NCBI RefSeq assembly: GCF_011170125.1
Contig: NZ_BLLN01000005.1
Coordinates: 2,462,501-2,526,500 of the forward strand
Source: Streptomyces diastaticus subsp. diastaticus
Lineage (GTDB): Bacteria > Actinomycetota > Actinomycetes > Streptomycetales > Streptomycetaceae
DNA length: 64,000 nt
Reading direction: 5' to 3'
Both the position numbers and the translations under genes were made by a program. The notes under the pieces are model-generated. The model did not search any database. It was not told where the DNA came from and saw nothing but the letters and a program-made list of their open reading frames with translations. Of the stretch, positions 45,045 through 54,350 are shown in pieces (position 1 is the stretch's first letter; each line of letters starts with the position of its first letter).

Positions 45045-46853
45045 CTACCGGGCCCCGGCCGCCGCCCGGGGTGTGAGGACCTGGTCGAGGGAGTCGGTGC
45101 GCCACTGCCGCAGAAGGGCGTGGAAGGCGACGGCGCCGTGCGGGTAGGCGGCGACGTTGGCGCGGCCGCCGCCCTCGCGGTTGTAGTACCCGGGCGTGCA
45201 CTCGGCGTGGAACCACTCGTGGTCGGGGGCGCCCTCGCGTATCTCGGCGAGCCAGGCGTCCTCGGTCTCCCGGGAGGGTTCGAGCACCGCGTCCGCGGCC
45301 TCGGCGGCGGCGACGAGGGCGGCCGCGTGGAGGGCCTGCTCGTCCAGGATGTGGGTGTAGTTGACGCTGCTGGCGTTCTGCAGGCTGCCCATCTGGAGCA
45401 GGTTGGGGAAGCCGTGGCCGGTGAAGCCGTGCAGGGTGCGCGGGCCCTGCCGGCCCCAGGCGTCCAGCAGGGACACGCCGCCGCGCCCGCGCACGGGCAG
45501 CTTGCCGGAGAGGACACCGGAGACGCCGACGGAGAAGCCGGTGGCGAAGATCAGGCAGTCGAGCGGGTAGGTGGTGTCGCCGACGACGACGCCGTCCTCG
45601 GTCAGCCGCTCGATCCCGTGGGTGTCCGCGGTGTCGACCAGGGTGACGTTCTCCCGGTTGAAGGCCGGGTAGTACACGTCCGAGAAGGCGGGCCGCTTGC
45701 AGGCGTACCGGTACCAGGGCTGGAGCTTCTCGGCGGTGGCCGGGTCGGTGACGCTGTCGGCGACCCGGGCGCGCAGCTCGTTCATCTTGGCGGCGTCGGC
45801 CGCCTCGTAGGCCGCTTCGAACGTCTCCCGGTCGCCCTCGCGGCGGAAGCTCGGCAGCAGCTTCTCCAGCAGGCCGGCGGAGGCCGTCCAGCCGTCGGCC
45901 ACCAGGTCCTCCTCGACGGGCTCGCCGGAGACGACGCGCAGGAAGTTCTCCCGGCGCTCGCGGGCCCAGCCGTCGTGGTCGGCGCCGACGTCCCGGGCGT
46001 CGGTACGGCGGTTGCCGCGTACGTCCACGGAGGAGGGGGTGCGCTGGAAGACGAGGACGTGCCCGGCGTCCTCCGCCAGCTTCGGGATCGCCTGTACACC
46101 CGTGGCCCCGGTGCCGACGACGCCGACCCGCTTGCCCGCGAGCTTCGTCATGCCGCCGTCCGGGCCGCCGCCGGTGTAGCCGTAGTCCCACCGGGAGGTG
46201 TGGAAGGTGTGGCCGGCGAACTTCTCGACGCCGGGGATGGCGGGGAGCTTGGGCTCCGAGAGGGTGCCGGTCGCCGTGATCACGTACCGCGCCCGGAACG
46301 CGTCGTCCCGGTCGGTGGTGACCAGCCACTCCTCGGCCGTCTCGTCCCAGCTCAGGGAGGTGACGGTGGTGGAGAAGAGGGCGTCGGCGCCGAGGTCGAA
46401 CTGCTCGGCGACGCGGACGGCGTGGCGGCGGATCTCCTCGCCGGGCGAGTACTTCCACTCGGGCACGTAGCCGGTCTCGTCCAGCAGCGGCAGGTAGACG
46501 TGCGACTCGATGTCGCAGTGCACGCCGGGGTACCTGTTCCAGTACCAGGTGCCTCCGAAGCCGCCGCCCGTCTCGACGACGCGGACGCGCCGCACGCCCT
46601 GCTGCCGCAGCCGCGCCCCGGCGAGGATGCCACCGAACCCGCCGCCGACGACGGCCACGTCGACGGTGTCGCGCAAGGGGTCGCGGTCGGGAACGCCGTC
46701 GGCGTACGGGTCGGCGGCGTAGTAGCCGAACTCGGCCTCGGCCCCACGGTACTGGCCGGTCCCGTCGGGGCGGACCCGCCGCTCGCGTTCCTGCCGGTAG
46801 CGCTTCCTCAGCTCGGCGAGTTCTTCTTCGCCGACGGGGTGAGAGGTCGTCAT
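45045..46853 (-). CDS. Baeyer-Villiger-type flavin monooxygenase
   Basis: A 602-aa FAD/NADPH-dependent monooxygenase. It carries the FAD Rossmann motif VAVVGGGFGGILAGARL (about residues 56-72), the Baeyer-Villiger fingerprint FAGHTFHTSRWDYG (F-x-G-x3-H-x3-W, about 205), and a second nucleotide motif VGVVGTGATGVQAIPKL (about 235). RYPGVHCDIESHVYLP and TLHGFTGHGFPNLLQMG are typical of cyclohexanone/steroid monooxygenase relatives. It should insert oxygen next to a ketone; the substrate is unknown. Start is the ATG at 46853, with GAGGA 8 nt upstream. A palindromic operator candidate lies 110 nt upstream. Confidence 0.93.
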   Translation of the reverse strand: MTTSHPVGEEELAELRKRYRQERERRVRPDGTGQYRGAEAEFGYYAADPYADGVPDRDPLRDTVDVAVVGGGFGGILAGARLRQQGVRRVRVVETGGGFGGTWYWNRYPGVHCDIESHVYLPLLDETGYVPEWKYSPGEEIRRHAVRVAEQFDLGADALFSTTVTSLSWDETAEEWLVTTDRDDAFRARYVITATGTLSEPKLPAIPGVEKFAGHTFHTSRWDYGYTGGGPDGGMTKLAGKRVGVVGTGATGVQAIPKLAEDAGHVLVFQRTPSSVDVRGNRRTDARDVGADHDGWARERRENFLRVVSGEPVEEDLVADGWTASAGLLEKLLPSFRREGDRETFEAAYEAADAAKMNELRARVADSVTDPATAEKLQPWYRYACKRPAFSDVYYPAFNRENVTLVDTADTHGIERLTEDGVVVGDTTYPLDCLIFATGFSVGVSGVLSGKLPVRGRGGVSLLDAWGRQGPRTLHGFTGHGFPNLLQMGSLQNASSVNYTHILDEQALHAAALVAAAEAADAVLEPSRETEDAWLAEIREGAPDHEWFHAECTPGYYNREGGGRANVAAYPHGAVAFHALLRQWRTDSLDQVLTPRAAAGAR

Positions 46854-46962
46854 GTCGAGCTGTTCCTCGTCCTGTTGGGGGAGTCTTCCGAGGAGCGGAC
46901 CGGCCTGGTGAAGGCGGGGGCGGCCCGCGCCGCGAGCGGGGTGTCCACTACCGTACACCCCA

Positions 46963-46982
46963 ACCGGACAGCAGTGTCCGGT
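46963..46982. promoter_or_regulatory. Perfect palindromic operator in the monooxygenase/lipoprotein gap
   Basis: ACCGGACAGCAGTGTCCGGT has 8-bp perfect arms around 4 nt. It is nested at the edge of a second inverted repeat, ACTACCG (46947-46953) with CGGTAGT (46979-46985). The site lies 110 nt before both divergent start codons and has the size and form of a TetR-family operator. No cognate regulator is proven; the TetR gene at 48.1-48.7 kb is the nearest candidate. Confidence 0.55.
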
Positions 46983-47095
46983 AGTCAGGCGCCGCTCCCC
47001 ACGCGACCGCCCGGCGGCTGCCCCGGGGTTCGCGAAGGCGAATCCAGCGGGCGGCGGCGCCTGCTGACCCGCCGACAGGAAGAGTGCTCCCCCTC

Positions 47096-48115
47096 ATGCG
47101 ACGCTTCACGATCCGCGTACTGGCCGGGCTCGCGGCCGCCGGCATGCTGACCCTCACCGGCTGCGGCACCCAGCCGGCCGCCACCGCGGACGGCGAGCCC
47201 GCCGCCACCGCCGGGCGGACCATCACGGCCGAGCGCCTGGCCCGGCTGACCCGGCCGCACGAGGAGACCGGCATGACCCTGCTGGAGGGCCCGCTCCTCG
47301 ACGAGCGGGGCCGCCTGCTGGTCGTCGACGTCACCGCGCCGGCCGGCGAGCCGAAGGTGATCCGCGTCGACGTGGAGCGGGGCAGGGGCACGCCGTTCCA
47401 CACCGACGACCGCGGCGCCTACACCTCCGCCCAGTTCAGCCCCCACGACGGGCGGATCTACCTCACCGACTACGCCCACGGCGAGATCGTCAGCCTCGCC
47501 CCGGGCGGCGGCGACCGGCGCGTCTTCTTCACGGGCGAGGTCGACGGCGCCCCGATGAACCCCGACGACCTCGCCTTCGACCGCGAGGGCCACCTCTACG
47601 TCAGCGACTCGCGCGGCCTCACCGAGGGCACCGCCGAGGGACGCCTGGTGCGGATCGACCGGAACGGAGAGAAGGCCACCGTCCTGGCCGAGGACCTGGC
47701 CGCGCCGAACGGCATCTCCTTCGACGAGGAGTACCGCGGACTGTGGTTCAGCGAACTCACCGAGAACCGCGTCTCCTACCTGCGGCTCGACGCCCAGGGC
47801 GAGGCGGCATCCCGGCACACCGCCATCCGGGTCGACGGCGGGATCGCGCAGACCGACTCGATCGCCGTGGACGCCGAGGGCAACCTCTACCAGGGCCTGC
47901 ACGGCCGCCCCGCCATGGCGGTGTACGACCGGCACGGGGCACGCCTGGCCACCGTCGAGGTGCCCGCCCGCCACAAGGGGCTCGAATCCGCCACCAACGT
48001 CGCCATCACCCCCGGCGGGACCCGTGCCTACATGACGGTGAGCGGCCCCGCGGGCGGGTACGTCTACACCTTCGACGCCCTGGGCCAGGGCATCCGCCAG
48101 TCGAACGGAGGCTGA
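47096..48115 (+). CDS. SMP-30/gluconolactonase-like lipoprotein
   Basis: A 339-aa exported lipoprotein with a six-bladed beta-propeller. The signal peptide MRRFTIRVLAGLAAAGMLTL ends in a lipobox (LTGC, Cys at 24). Blades show the SMP-30 pattern: LLEGPLLDERGRLLVVDV, AQFSPHDGRIYLTDYAHG, NPDDLAFDREGHLYVSDS, LAAPNGISFDEEYRGLWFS, IAVDAEGNLYQGLHG. Calcium-dependent lactonase or sugar-binding activity is plausible. The ATG at 47096 is preferred to the GTG at 47084 because of spacing from GGAAG. It is divergent from the monooxygenase, whose lactone products it could conceivably hydrolyse; that is only an inference from proximity. Confidence 0.9.
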   Translation: MRRFTIRVLAGLAAAGMLTLTGCGTQPAATADGEPAATAGRTITAERLARLTRPHEETGMTLLEGPLLDERGRLLVVDVTAPAGEPKVIRVDVERGRGTPFHTDDRGAYTSAQFSPHDGRIYLTDYAHGEIVSLAPGGGDRRVFFTGEVDGAPMNPDDLAFDREGHLYVSDSRGLTEGTAEGRLVRIDRNGEKATVLAEDLAAPNGISFDEEYRGLWFSELTENRVSYLRLDAQGEAASRHTAIRVDGGIAQTDSIAVDAEGNLYQGLHGRPAMAVYDRHGARLATVEVPARHKGLESATNVAITPGGTRAYMTVSGPAGGYVYTFDALGQGIRQSNGG

Positions 48116-48127
48116 ACCCCGGCCGCG

Positions 48128-48715
48128 TCAGCCGCTGAACGGCCCCACCGGCCCCACCTCGACCCCGAGCAGCGCCCAGGCCGCCAGGGCCCGGCGCTCG
48201 CGGTCCTCCCGGGTGGGGCCGGTGACCGCGCCGGAGACCATGGCCACGGCCAGCATCAGATCCGCCACCCCCAGCGGACTCCCGCCGCGCAGGGGGGTCC
48301 GCAGGGCGCGCTCCAGGCGCCCCGCCAGTTCCTCGGCGTGCGCGAGCGCCTCGCGGTGCCGGGTCGTCCCCTCCGCGCGCAGCAGGCCGATGAAGGCGGC
48401 GGACTCCGCGAGGTGCCAGGTCAGGACGGCCAGGACGTCGGCGAGGGTGGCGCCCTCGACGGCGGCGGCCCGCTCGACCTGCCGCACGTTCTCCTCCAGC
48501 ACGGTGGCCGCGATGGCGGACCGGTCCGGGAAGTGCCGGTAGAGGCTGCCCTGCCCGACGCCGGCCCGGCGCGCGATCTCGGCCATCGGGGCGTCCAGAC
48601 CGACCTCGGCGTAGACCTCGCGAGCCGCCGCGACCAGGGCGGCGCGGTTCCGCGCGGCGGCCTTCGGCCCCTGGTTCACCCGGTGTCGCTCCCCGGACGC
48701 GCTCGGCTCTGTCAC
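48128..48715 (-). CDS. TetR family transcriptional regulator
   Basis: A 195-aa repressor with the N-terminal helix-turn-helix (AAREVYAEVGLDAPMAEIAR then RAGVGQGSLYRHFPDRSAI, about residues 30-68) and a variable ligand domain. Start is GTG at 48715. It is divergent from a VOC protein gene, and the 165-nt gap holds an inverted repeat that is the most likely autoregulatory operator. It converges with the lipoprotein gene, with 12 nt between stops. Ligand is unknown. Confidence 0.92.
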   Translation of the reverse strand: MTEPSASGERHRVNQGPKAAARNRAALVAAAREVYAEVGLDAPMAEIARRAGVGQGSLYRHFPDRSAIAATVLEENVRQVERAAAVEGATLADVLAVLTWHLAESAAFIGLLRAEGTTRHREALAHAEELAGRLERALRTPLRGGSPLGVADLMLAVAMVSGAVTGPTREDRERRALAAWALLGVEVGPVGPFSG

Positions 48716-48801
48716 CTCGGCAGCATAGCCAGGCTCCGGGCGGCCACCCGCCGACGGGCTGCGGGCAGGGACCGGCGGAACACCACGGCCACCACACGGC
48801 G

Positions 48802-48832
48802 CGTTACTCCTTGAAAGCTTCTACCAGTAACG
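48802..48832. promoter_or_regulatory. Probable operator in the TetR/VOC divergent region
   Basis: CGTTACT (48802-48808) and AGTAACG (48826-48832) form a 7-bp inverted repeat with a 17-nt centre containing AAGCTT. On the + strand TTGAAA (48811-48816), 17 nt, GATGAT (48834-48839) forms a promoter inside it. Binding here would block the VOC promoter and could repress the tetR gene. Confidence 0.55.
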
Positions 48833-48879
48833 GGATGATGCTCGTCGACACCCCGTGCACCCGTCCGTGAGGAGCTCCC

Positions 48880-49236
48880 ATGCCCATCGCCACCCTCGAC
48901 GTGGTCGTCCTGGACACCCCCACCCCCCTGGCCCTGGCCAACTTCTACGCGGCGATCCTCGGCGGCACCGTGGAGCAGCCCGCCGAGTACTGGGTCGAGC
49001 TGCACGGCCCGGGCGTCAAACTGGCCTTCCAGGAGGCGCCGGACCTGGTCCCGCCCACCTGGCCGTCGCCGGACAACTCCCAGCAGTTCCACCTCGACCT
49101 GAACGTCCCCGACCTGGAGGTCGCCGAGAGCCAGGTCCTGGCGCTCGGCGCCCGCCCGCTCGACACCCGCCCCGACCGCTCGTTCCGGGTCTACGCCGAC
49201 CCGTCCGGCCACCCGTTCTGCCTCTGCCGGGAGTGA
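48880..49236 (+). CDS. VOC family (glyoxalase/bleomycin resistance-like) protein
   Basis: A 118-aa vicinal-oxygen-chelate fold protein: IATLDVVVLDTPTPLALANF at the N-terminus, KLAFQEAPDLVPPTWPSPDN, QQFHLDLNVPDLEVAESQVL and YADPSGHPFCLC at the C-terminus give the paired beta-alpha-beta modules. The C-terminal usually metal-binding Glu is Cys here, so catalysis is uncertain; it may bind a small molecule. The ATG follows GAGGAG with 6-nt spacing. It is probably controlled by the divergent TetR. Confidence 0.9.
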   Translation: MPIATLDVVVLDTPTPLALANFYAAILGGTVEQPAEYWVELHGPGVKLAFQEAPDLVPPTWPSPDNSQQFHLDLNVPDLEVAESQVLALGARPLDTRPDRSFRVYADPSGHPFCLCRE

Positions 49237-49238
49237 CC

Positions 49239-49288
49239 CCGTACGCGAGGAGCCCCCGCCGGTCAGGGCGGGGGCTCCTCGCGTACGG
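49239..49288. terminator. 22-bp perfect bidirectional terminator
   Basis: The arms 49239-49260 and 49267-49288 pair perfectly over 22 bp (outer CCGTACGCGAGGAGC with GCTCCTCGCGTACGG) around a 6-nt loop. It starts 3 nt after the VOC stop and ends 22 nt before the dipeptidase stop, serving both convergent genes. Confidence 0.88.
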
Positions 49289-49310
49289 CCGCACGGAACG
49301 GGCGGGCGGG

Positions 49311-50528
49311 TCAGCCGTCGAGCTGCTCCAGAGTCGCGTTGGAGGGTCCCCGCCGGGCGGAGAGGTCCCGTGAGACGGCCTCGGCGTCGCGCAGCACGCG
49401 GACCGCGTTGCCCCAGGTCAGCTTGGCCAGGTCGGCCGTGGACCAGTTGCGGCTGAGCAGTTCGGCGATCAGGTTCGGGTAGCCCGCGACGTCCTCCAGG
49501 CCGGCCGGGGTGAAGGCCGTGCCGTCGTAGTCGCCACCGATGCCGATGTGGTCGACGCCCGCCACCTCGCGCATGTGGTCGAGGTGGTCGGCGACGGTGG
49601 AGGCGGTCGCGACGGGACGCGGGTGGGCCGCCTCGAAGGCGCGGTGCAGCGCCATCGCCTCCTCACCGGTGTCGAGGTGGTGGTGACCGTGGGAGCGCAG
49701 GTTCTCGTCCGCCCGCAGGGTCCACTCGACGGCGGCGGGAAGGATGAACTTGGGCACGAAGGTGGCCATCGCGACCCCGCCGTTGGCGGGGAGCTGGGCC
49801 AGCACGTCGTCGGGGATGTTGCGCGGGTGGTCGCAGACCGCGCGGGACGAGGAGTGCGAGAAGATCACCGGCGCCTCGCTGGTGGCCAGCGCGTCGCGCA
49901 TGGTGCCCGCCGAGACGTGGCTGAGGTCGACCAGCATCCCGGTCCGGTTCATCTCCCGGACCACCTCGCGCCCGAAGGCGGAGAGCCCGCCGAGGCGTTC
50001 GGTGTCGGTGGCGGAGTCGGCCCAGGCGATGTTGTCGTTGTGGGTGAGCGTCATGTAGCGCACGCCGAGCGCGTACAGGGCGCGCAGGGTGGCCAGCGAG
50101 TTGTTGATCGAGTGGCCGCCCTCGGCCCCCTTGAGGGAGGCGATGCGGCCCTCGCCGCGCGCCTTCTCCATGGCGTCGGCACTCTCGGCGCGCGCCAGGT
50201 CGGCCGGGTGGCGGGCGAGGAGCTGGTCGACGCAGTCGATCTGCTCCAGGGTGGCGCTGACCGCCTCGTCGCCGCCGAGGTCGGAGCGGACGTAGACCGA
50301 CCAGAACTGCGCGCCGACCCCGCCGGCCCGCAGCCGGGCGATGTCGGTGTGCAGGTGCGCCGACTGGTCCTCGGCGATGTCGCGGCGGGACAGGTCGTAG
50401 CGGACCTGCTCGCGCAGGGCCCACGGCAGGTCGTTGTGGCCGTCGACCACGGGGTGCTCGGCGAGGAACTCCATGGCCGTGGGCAGGAGCCCGGCGTGGG
50501 GGACGGGTCCGGTGGGGGTGCTCGTCAC
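49311..50528 (-). CDS. Membrane-dipeptidase family (renal dipeptidase-like) zinc hydrolase
   Basis: A 405-aa M19-family dipeptidase. Zinc ligands and motifs appear in order: [13 protein letters not shown] (His-x-Asp, about residues 28-30), [14 protein letters not shown] with the bridging Glu, [43 protein letters not shown] and [10 protein letters not shown]. No signal peptide is seen, so it is cytoplasmic in spite of the family name. GTG start at 50528. It follows purE by 10 nt and so is the third gene of a purK-purE-dipeptidase operon, a combination with no obvious metabolic link. Confidence 0.93.
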   Translation of the reverse strand: MTSTPTGPVPHAGLLPTAMEFLAEHPVVDGHNDLPWALREQVRYDLSRRDIAEDQSAHLHTDIARLRAGGVGAQFWSVYVRSDLGGDEAVSATLEQIDCVDQLLARHPADLARAESADAMEKARGEGRIASLKGAEGGHSINNSLATLRALYALGVRYMTLTHNDNIAWADSATDTERLGGLSAFGREVVREMNRTGMLVDLSHVSAGTMRDALATSEAPVIFSHSSSRAVCDHPRNIPDDVLAQLPANGGVAMATFVPKFILPAAVEWTLRADENLRSHGHHHLDTGEEAMALHRAFEAAHPRPVATASTVADHLDHMREVAGVDHIGIGGDYDGTAFTPAGLEDVAGYPNLIAELLSRNWSTADLAKLTWGNAVRVLRDAEAVSRDLSARRGPSNATLEQLDG

Positions 50529-50538
50529 GTCGTACGCC

Positions 50539-51081
50539 TCACTTTCCGAAGCCGAAGCCGGCCGGGCCGCCGGAGGTCTTGGCCCGCAGCCGCTTGCCCT
50601 TCTCGGTGGCCTGCTCGTTCAGCTCGCGCTGGAAGTCCTTCATCCGGGTGAGCAGCTCCTCGTCGTGGGCGGCGAGGATGCGGGCGGCCAGCAGCCCGGC
50701 GTTTCGGGCGCCGCCGACCGAGACGGTGGCGACCGGCACCCCGGCGGGCATCTGCACGATGGACAGCAGCGAGTCCATGCCGTCGAGGTACTTCAGCGGC
50801 ACCGGCACGCCGATCACCGGCAGCGGGGTGACGGAGGCGAGCATCCCGGGGAGGTGGGCGGCGCCGCCCGCCCCGGCGATGACCGCCTTCAGCCCGCGCC
50901 CGGCGGCCTGCTCACCGTAGGCGATCATCTCGTGCGGCATACGGTGGGCGGAGACGACGTCGACCTCGTAGGCGATCTCGAACTCGTCGAGGGCCTGGGC
51001 GGCGGCCTCCATGACGGGCCAGTCGGAGTCGGAGCCCATGACGATGCCGACGACGGGGTCCTGGCTGGTGTGTGCGGTCAC
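50539..51081 (-). CDS. purE: N5-carboxyaminoimidazole ribonucleotide mutase
   Basis: Rearranges N5-CAIR to CAIR in purine synthesis, directly after PurK. The 180-aa class I PurE has the nucleotide-phosphate loop [17 protein letters not shown], the SAHRMPHEM motif with the catalytic His, and [22 protein letters not shown]-terminal extension [19 protein letters not shown] is Lys/Gly-rich. GTG start at 51081 overlaps the purK stop by 4 nt (GTGA). Confidence 0.97.
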   Translation of the reverse strand: MTAHTSQDPVVGIVMGSDSDWPVMEAAAQALDEFEIAYEVDVVSAHRMPHEMIAYGEQAAGRGLKAVIAGAGGAAHLPGMLASVTPLPVIGVPVPLKYLDGMDSLLSIVQMPAGVPVATVSVGGARNAGLLAARILAAHDEELLTRMKDFQRELNEQATEKGKRLRAKTSGGPAGFGFGK

Positions 51082-52235
51082 TCGGTGATCGTTCCCCTGA
51101 GGTATCCGGCAGCGTGCCGGGCGCGCTCCAGCACCGCGTCCAGGTCGTCGCCGTAGGTGTTGACGTGGCCGACCTTGCGGCCGGGCTTCACGTCCTTGCC
51201 GTACATGTGGATCTTCAGCTGGGGGTCGCGCGCCATGCAGTGCAGGTACGCGGCGTACATGTCGGGGTAGTCGCCGCCCAGCACGTTGCACATCACGGTC
51301 CACGGCGCGCGCGGGCGCGGGTCGCCCAGCGGCAGGTCGAGGACGGCGCGGACGTGGTTGGCGAACTGCGAGGTGACCGCGCCGTCCATGGTCCAGTGGC
51401 CGGAGTTGTGCGGGCGCATCGCCAGCTCGTTGACGAGGACACGGCCGTCCTCGGTCTCGAACAGCTCGACGGCGAGGTGGCCGACGACGCCCAGCTCCTC
51501 GGCGATCCGCAGCGCCAGCTCCTGCGCCCGGCCGGACAGCTCCTCGCCGAGCCCGGGGGCGGGGGCGATCACCGTGTCGCAGACACCGTCGACCTGGCGG
51601 GACTCGACCACCGGGTAGGCGACGGCCTGCCCGTGCGGGGAGCGGACGATGTTGGCGGCCAGCTCGCGGCGGAACGGCACCATCTCCTCGGCGAGGACGG
51701 GGACGCCCGCGCGGAACGGCTCGGCGGCGTCCGCCTCGGAGCGGACCACCCACACGCCCTTGCCGTCGTACCCGCCGCGCACCGTCTTCAGCACGACGGG
51801 GAAGCCGCCGCCCTCGGGCGAGGCGGCCAGCTCGGCGGCGAAGGCGGCCACGTCGGCCGGGCCGTCCACGATGCGGTGCCGGGGACACGGCGCGCCGATC
51901 TCGGTCAGGCGGGTCCGCATCACCCCCTTGTCCTGGGCGTGCACCAGCGCGTCGGGCCCCGGGCGGACGGGGATGCCGTCCGCCTCCAGGGCCCGTAGGT
52001 GTTCGGTCGGGACGTGCTCGTGATCGAAGGTGATCACGTCACAGCCCCGCGCGAAGTCGCGCAGTGTGTCCAGGTCGCGGTAGTCGCCGACGACGACGTC
52101 GCCGACGACCTGGGCCGCCGAGTCCTGGGGCGTGTCACTGAGGAGCTTGAACCTGATGCCGAGCGGGATGCCTGCCTCGTGCGTCATGCGCGCGAGCTGT
52201 CCACCGCCGACCATGCCGACTACCGGAAACGTCAC
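51078..52235 (-). CDS. purK: N5-carboxyaminoimidazole ribonucleotide synthase
   Basis: ATP-grasp ligase that carboxylates AIR with bicarbonate. The 385-aa protein begins [19 protein letters not shown], has [19 protein letters not shown], the Gly-rich ATP loop [38 protein letters not shown], and EVFE-like [21 protein letters not shown] with metal Glu residues and RPHNSGHWT. Start is GTG at 52235; TACCCT on the minus strand 7 nt upstream marks a leaderless operon promoter for purK-purE-dipeptidase. Confidence 0.97.
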   Translation of the reverse strand: MTFPVVGMVGGGQLARMTHEAGIPLGIRFKLLSDTPQDSAAQVVGDVVVGDYRDLDTLRDFARGCDVITFDHEHVPTEHLRALEADGIPVRPGPDALVHAQDKGVMRTRLTEIGAPCPRHRIVDGPADVAAFAAELAASPEGGGFPVVLKTVRGGYDGKGVWVVRSEADAAEPFRAGVPVLAEEMVPFRRELAANIVRSPHGQAVAYPVVESRQVDGVCDTVIAPAPGLGEELSGRAQELALRIAEELGVVGHLAVELFETEDGRVLVNELAMRPHNSGHWTMDGAVTSQFANHVRAVLDLPLGDPRPRAPWTVMCNVLGGDYPDMYAAYLHCMARDPQLKIHMYGKDVKPGRKVGHVNTYGDDLDAVLERARHAAGYLRGTITE

Positions 52236-52242
52236 GCTGCCC

Positions 52243-52248
52243 AGGGTA
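52243..52248 (-). promoter_or_regulatory. Leaderless -10 box of the purKE operon
   Basis: TACCCT on the minus strand ends 7 nt before the GTG at 52235. Confidence 0.5.
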
Positions 52249-52431
52249 TCGGCCCTTTCGCCGGGCCCCCGAGCCGCGCACCGTACGTCACCGGTCGCGG
52301 ACCCCGCGTCGATCCGGCGGGACGGGGCAGACGCCCGTGGTTAGCATGACCGGGTTGACGCGGCCACGGAAAGCCCGGCCGCCCGACGCACCGGCGGTAC
52401 CGACGACGAGCGACAGGGGCTGAGCCCGTAC

Positions 52432-52977
52432 ATGAGTCCTGCACCGGGAGAACCGACGCCCGCCGCCACCGCACCGGCCGGGTCCGCGCTCCGGGAGCGG
52501 GTACGGCGGCTGGTGCGCGAGATCGCCAGGTTCGGCGCGGTCGGCGGGGCCGGCGTCCTGGTCAACCTCGCCGTCTTCAACCTCGTGCGGCACGTCACCG
52601 AACTCCCGGTGGTCCGCGCCAGCGTCCTCGCCACCGTGGTGGCGATCGTCTTCAACTACCTAGGGTTCCGCTACTTCGCGTACCGCGACCGCGACAAGGG
52701 CGGCCGGACCCGGGAGATGACCCTCTTCCTCGCCTTCAGCGTGGTCGGCCTGGTCATCGAGAACGGCATCCTCTACACCGGCACCTACGGCCTGGGGTTC
52801 GACGGCCGGCTGGAGTCGAACGTCCTGAAGTTCACCGGCATCGGCGTCGCCACCCTCTTCCGCTTCTGGTCCTACCGCACCTGGGTCTTCCGCGCCCCCG
52901 CCGCCGTCCGCGCCACCGAGGCCGCCGAGCCGGTACGCGAGCCCGTCGCCTCCGGCCCGTCCGCCGGCCGCGGCTGA
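52432..52977 (+). CDS. GtrA family membrane protein
   Basis: A 181-aa protein with four predicted transmembrane helices (FGAVGGAGVLVNLAVFNLV, ASVLATVVAIVFNYLGFRYF, LFLAFSVVGLVIENGILYTG, NVLKFTGIGVATLFRFWSYRT). GtrA proteins are thought to flip polyprenyl-phosphate sugars across the membrane. Next to purK, it is in the same place as Rv3277 in M. tuberculosis, divergent from purK. A TAGCAT (52342-52347) may be its -10. It could supply lipid-linked sugars to the giant glycosyltransferases of this window, but that is an inference. Confidence 0.9.
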   Translation: MSPAPGEPTPAATAPAGSALRERVRRLVREIARFGAVGGAGVLVNLAVFNLVRHVTELPVVRASVLATVVAIVFNYLGFRYFAYRDRDKGGRTREMTLFLAFSVVGLVIENGILYTGTYGLGFDGRLESNVLKFTGIGVATLFRFWSYRTWVFRAPAAVRATEAAEPVREPVASGPSAGRG

Positions 52978-53002
52978 GCCGCACCCGCCGGACCCGCCCG
53001 GC

Positions 53003-54241
53003 TCACTCCTCGGGCGCGCGCGAGAGGAAGAGGCCGAAGACCGCCGGGTGGGCCTGGAGCATCTCCAGCCGCCCGCCGTCCGCCTCCGCGAGGTCCCGGG
53101 CGACGGCCAGCCCGATCCCGGTGGAGTTACGCCCGCTGATCGCCCGCTCGAAGATCCGCGCGCCCAGGTCGGCGGGGACGCCGGGGCCCTCGTCGGCGAC
53201 CTCGACCACGGCCTGGTTCCCGGTCACCCTGGTCCGCAGCGCCACCGTGCCCCCGCCGTGCATGAGGGAGTTCTCGATCAGCGCCGCCAGCACCTGGGCG
53301 ACCGCGCCGGGGGTGGCCACGGCCCGCAGGTCGCGGCGGCCGGAGCAGACGATGGCCCGTCCCTCGGAGCGGTACGCGGGCCGCCACTCCTCCAGTTGCT
53401 GCTTGACCACCTCGTACAGGTCGAAGGCGACCGCCGAGCCGGTCATCGGGTCGCGGGCGTTGGTCAGCAGCCGCTCGACCACGTCGGTCAGGCGCTCCAC
53501 CTGGCCCAGCGCGATGGTCGCCTCCTCGCGCACCGTCTCCAGGTCCTCGGTGAGGGTGATCTCGTCCAGCCGCATGGACAGGGCGGTCAGCGGGGTGCGG
53601 AGCTGGTGCGAGGCGTCCGCGGCGAGCCGTCGCTCGGCGGTGAGCATCCGGGCGATCCGCTCGGCCGAGCCGTCGAGCACGTCGGCGACCCGGTCCAGCT
53701 CGGGCACGCCGTACCGCTTGTGGCGCGGGCGGGGATCGCCCGAGCCGAGGCGCTCGGCGGTCTCGGCGAGGTCGGTCAGCGGTGCGGCGAGCCGGTTGCC
53801 CTGGCGCACGGCGAGCAGTACGGCGGCGACGACCGCGAGGAGGGCGACCCCGCCGATGATCAGCAGGGTGCGGCCCACCTCACCGGTGACGGCGGCGCGC
53901 GGCTCCTGCACCAGGACGGACTCGCCCTCCTCGCCGGTGGCGCGGGCCTCGATGGTGTCGCCGTCGGGCCGCTCGCCGATCTCGATGGCGTCCCGGCCGG
54001 GGATCTCGATGCGGGCGTAGCGCTTGGCGGCGATCTGGTCGCGCAGCAGGCCCGCGCTGACGTGTTCCTCGCTGATCAGGCGGCTGTCGACGATGGAGGC
54101 GAGGCGCAGCGCCTCGGACTCCACGCTCTCCTGGGCGCTGTTGGTGATGGTGCGGGTCTCCACGAGCACCAGGGAGCCGCCGAAGACGGCGATCACCACG
54201 AGCACCACGGCGAGGGTGGAGTTGATCAGTCGGCGGCGCAC
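53003..54241 (-). CDS. Two-component sensor histidine kinase
   Basis: A 412-aa membrane kinase. An N-terminal helix (STLAVVLVVIAVFGGSLVLV), a ~120-residue extracytoplasmic sensor, a second helix (LLIIGGVALLAVVAAVLLAV) and a HAMP linker (RQGNRLAAPLTDLAETAERL) precede the phospho-acceptor His in ASHQLRTPLTALSMRL (about residue 210). The ATPase boxes follow: LAALIENSLMHGGG, VVEVADEGPGVPADLG and STGIGLAVARDLAEADGG. GTG at 54241 is chosen because GAGGA lies 5-7 nt before it. It follows the response regulator gene by 109 nt. The signal is unknown. Confidence 0.93.
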   Translation of the reverse strand: MRRRLINSTLAVVLVVIAVFGGSLVLVETRTITNSAQESVESEALRLASIVDSRLISEEHVSAGLLRDQIAAKRYARIEIPGRDAIEIGERPDGDTIEARATGEEGESVLVQEPRAAVTGEVGRTLLIIGGVALLAVVAAVLLAVRQGNRLAAPLTDLAETAERLGSGDPRPRHKRYGVPELDRVADVLDGSAERIARMLTAERRLAADASHQLRTPLTALSMRLDEITLTEDLETVREEATIALGQVERLTDVVERLLTNARDPMTGSAVAFDLYEVVKQQLEEWRPAYRSEGRAIVCSGRRDLRAVATPGAVAQVLAALIENSLMHGGGTVALRTRVTGNQAVVEVADEGPGVPADLGARIFERAISGRNSTGIGLAVARDLAEADGGRLEMLQAHPAVFGLFLSRAPEE

Positions 54242-54350
54242 GAAGGTCCTCGGGGCGGGGGTGGCGGACGGGTCGCGCGCAACCCGGGGACGGGCCGGGG
54301 CGCGCGGCGGGGTGCCGGGGCTCCGGCGCGGTCGCGGGCGGTGCCCCCGG

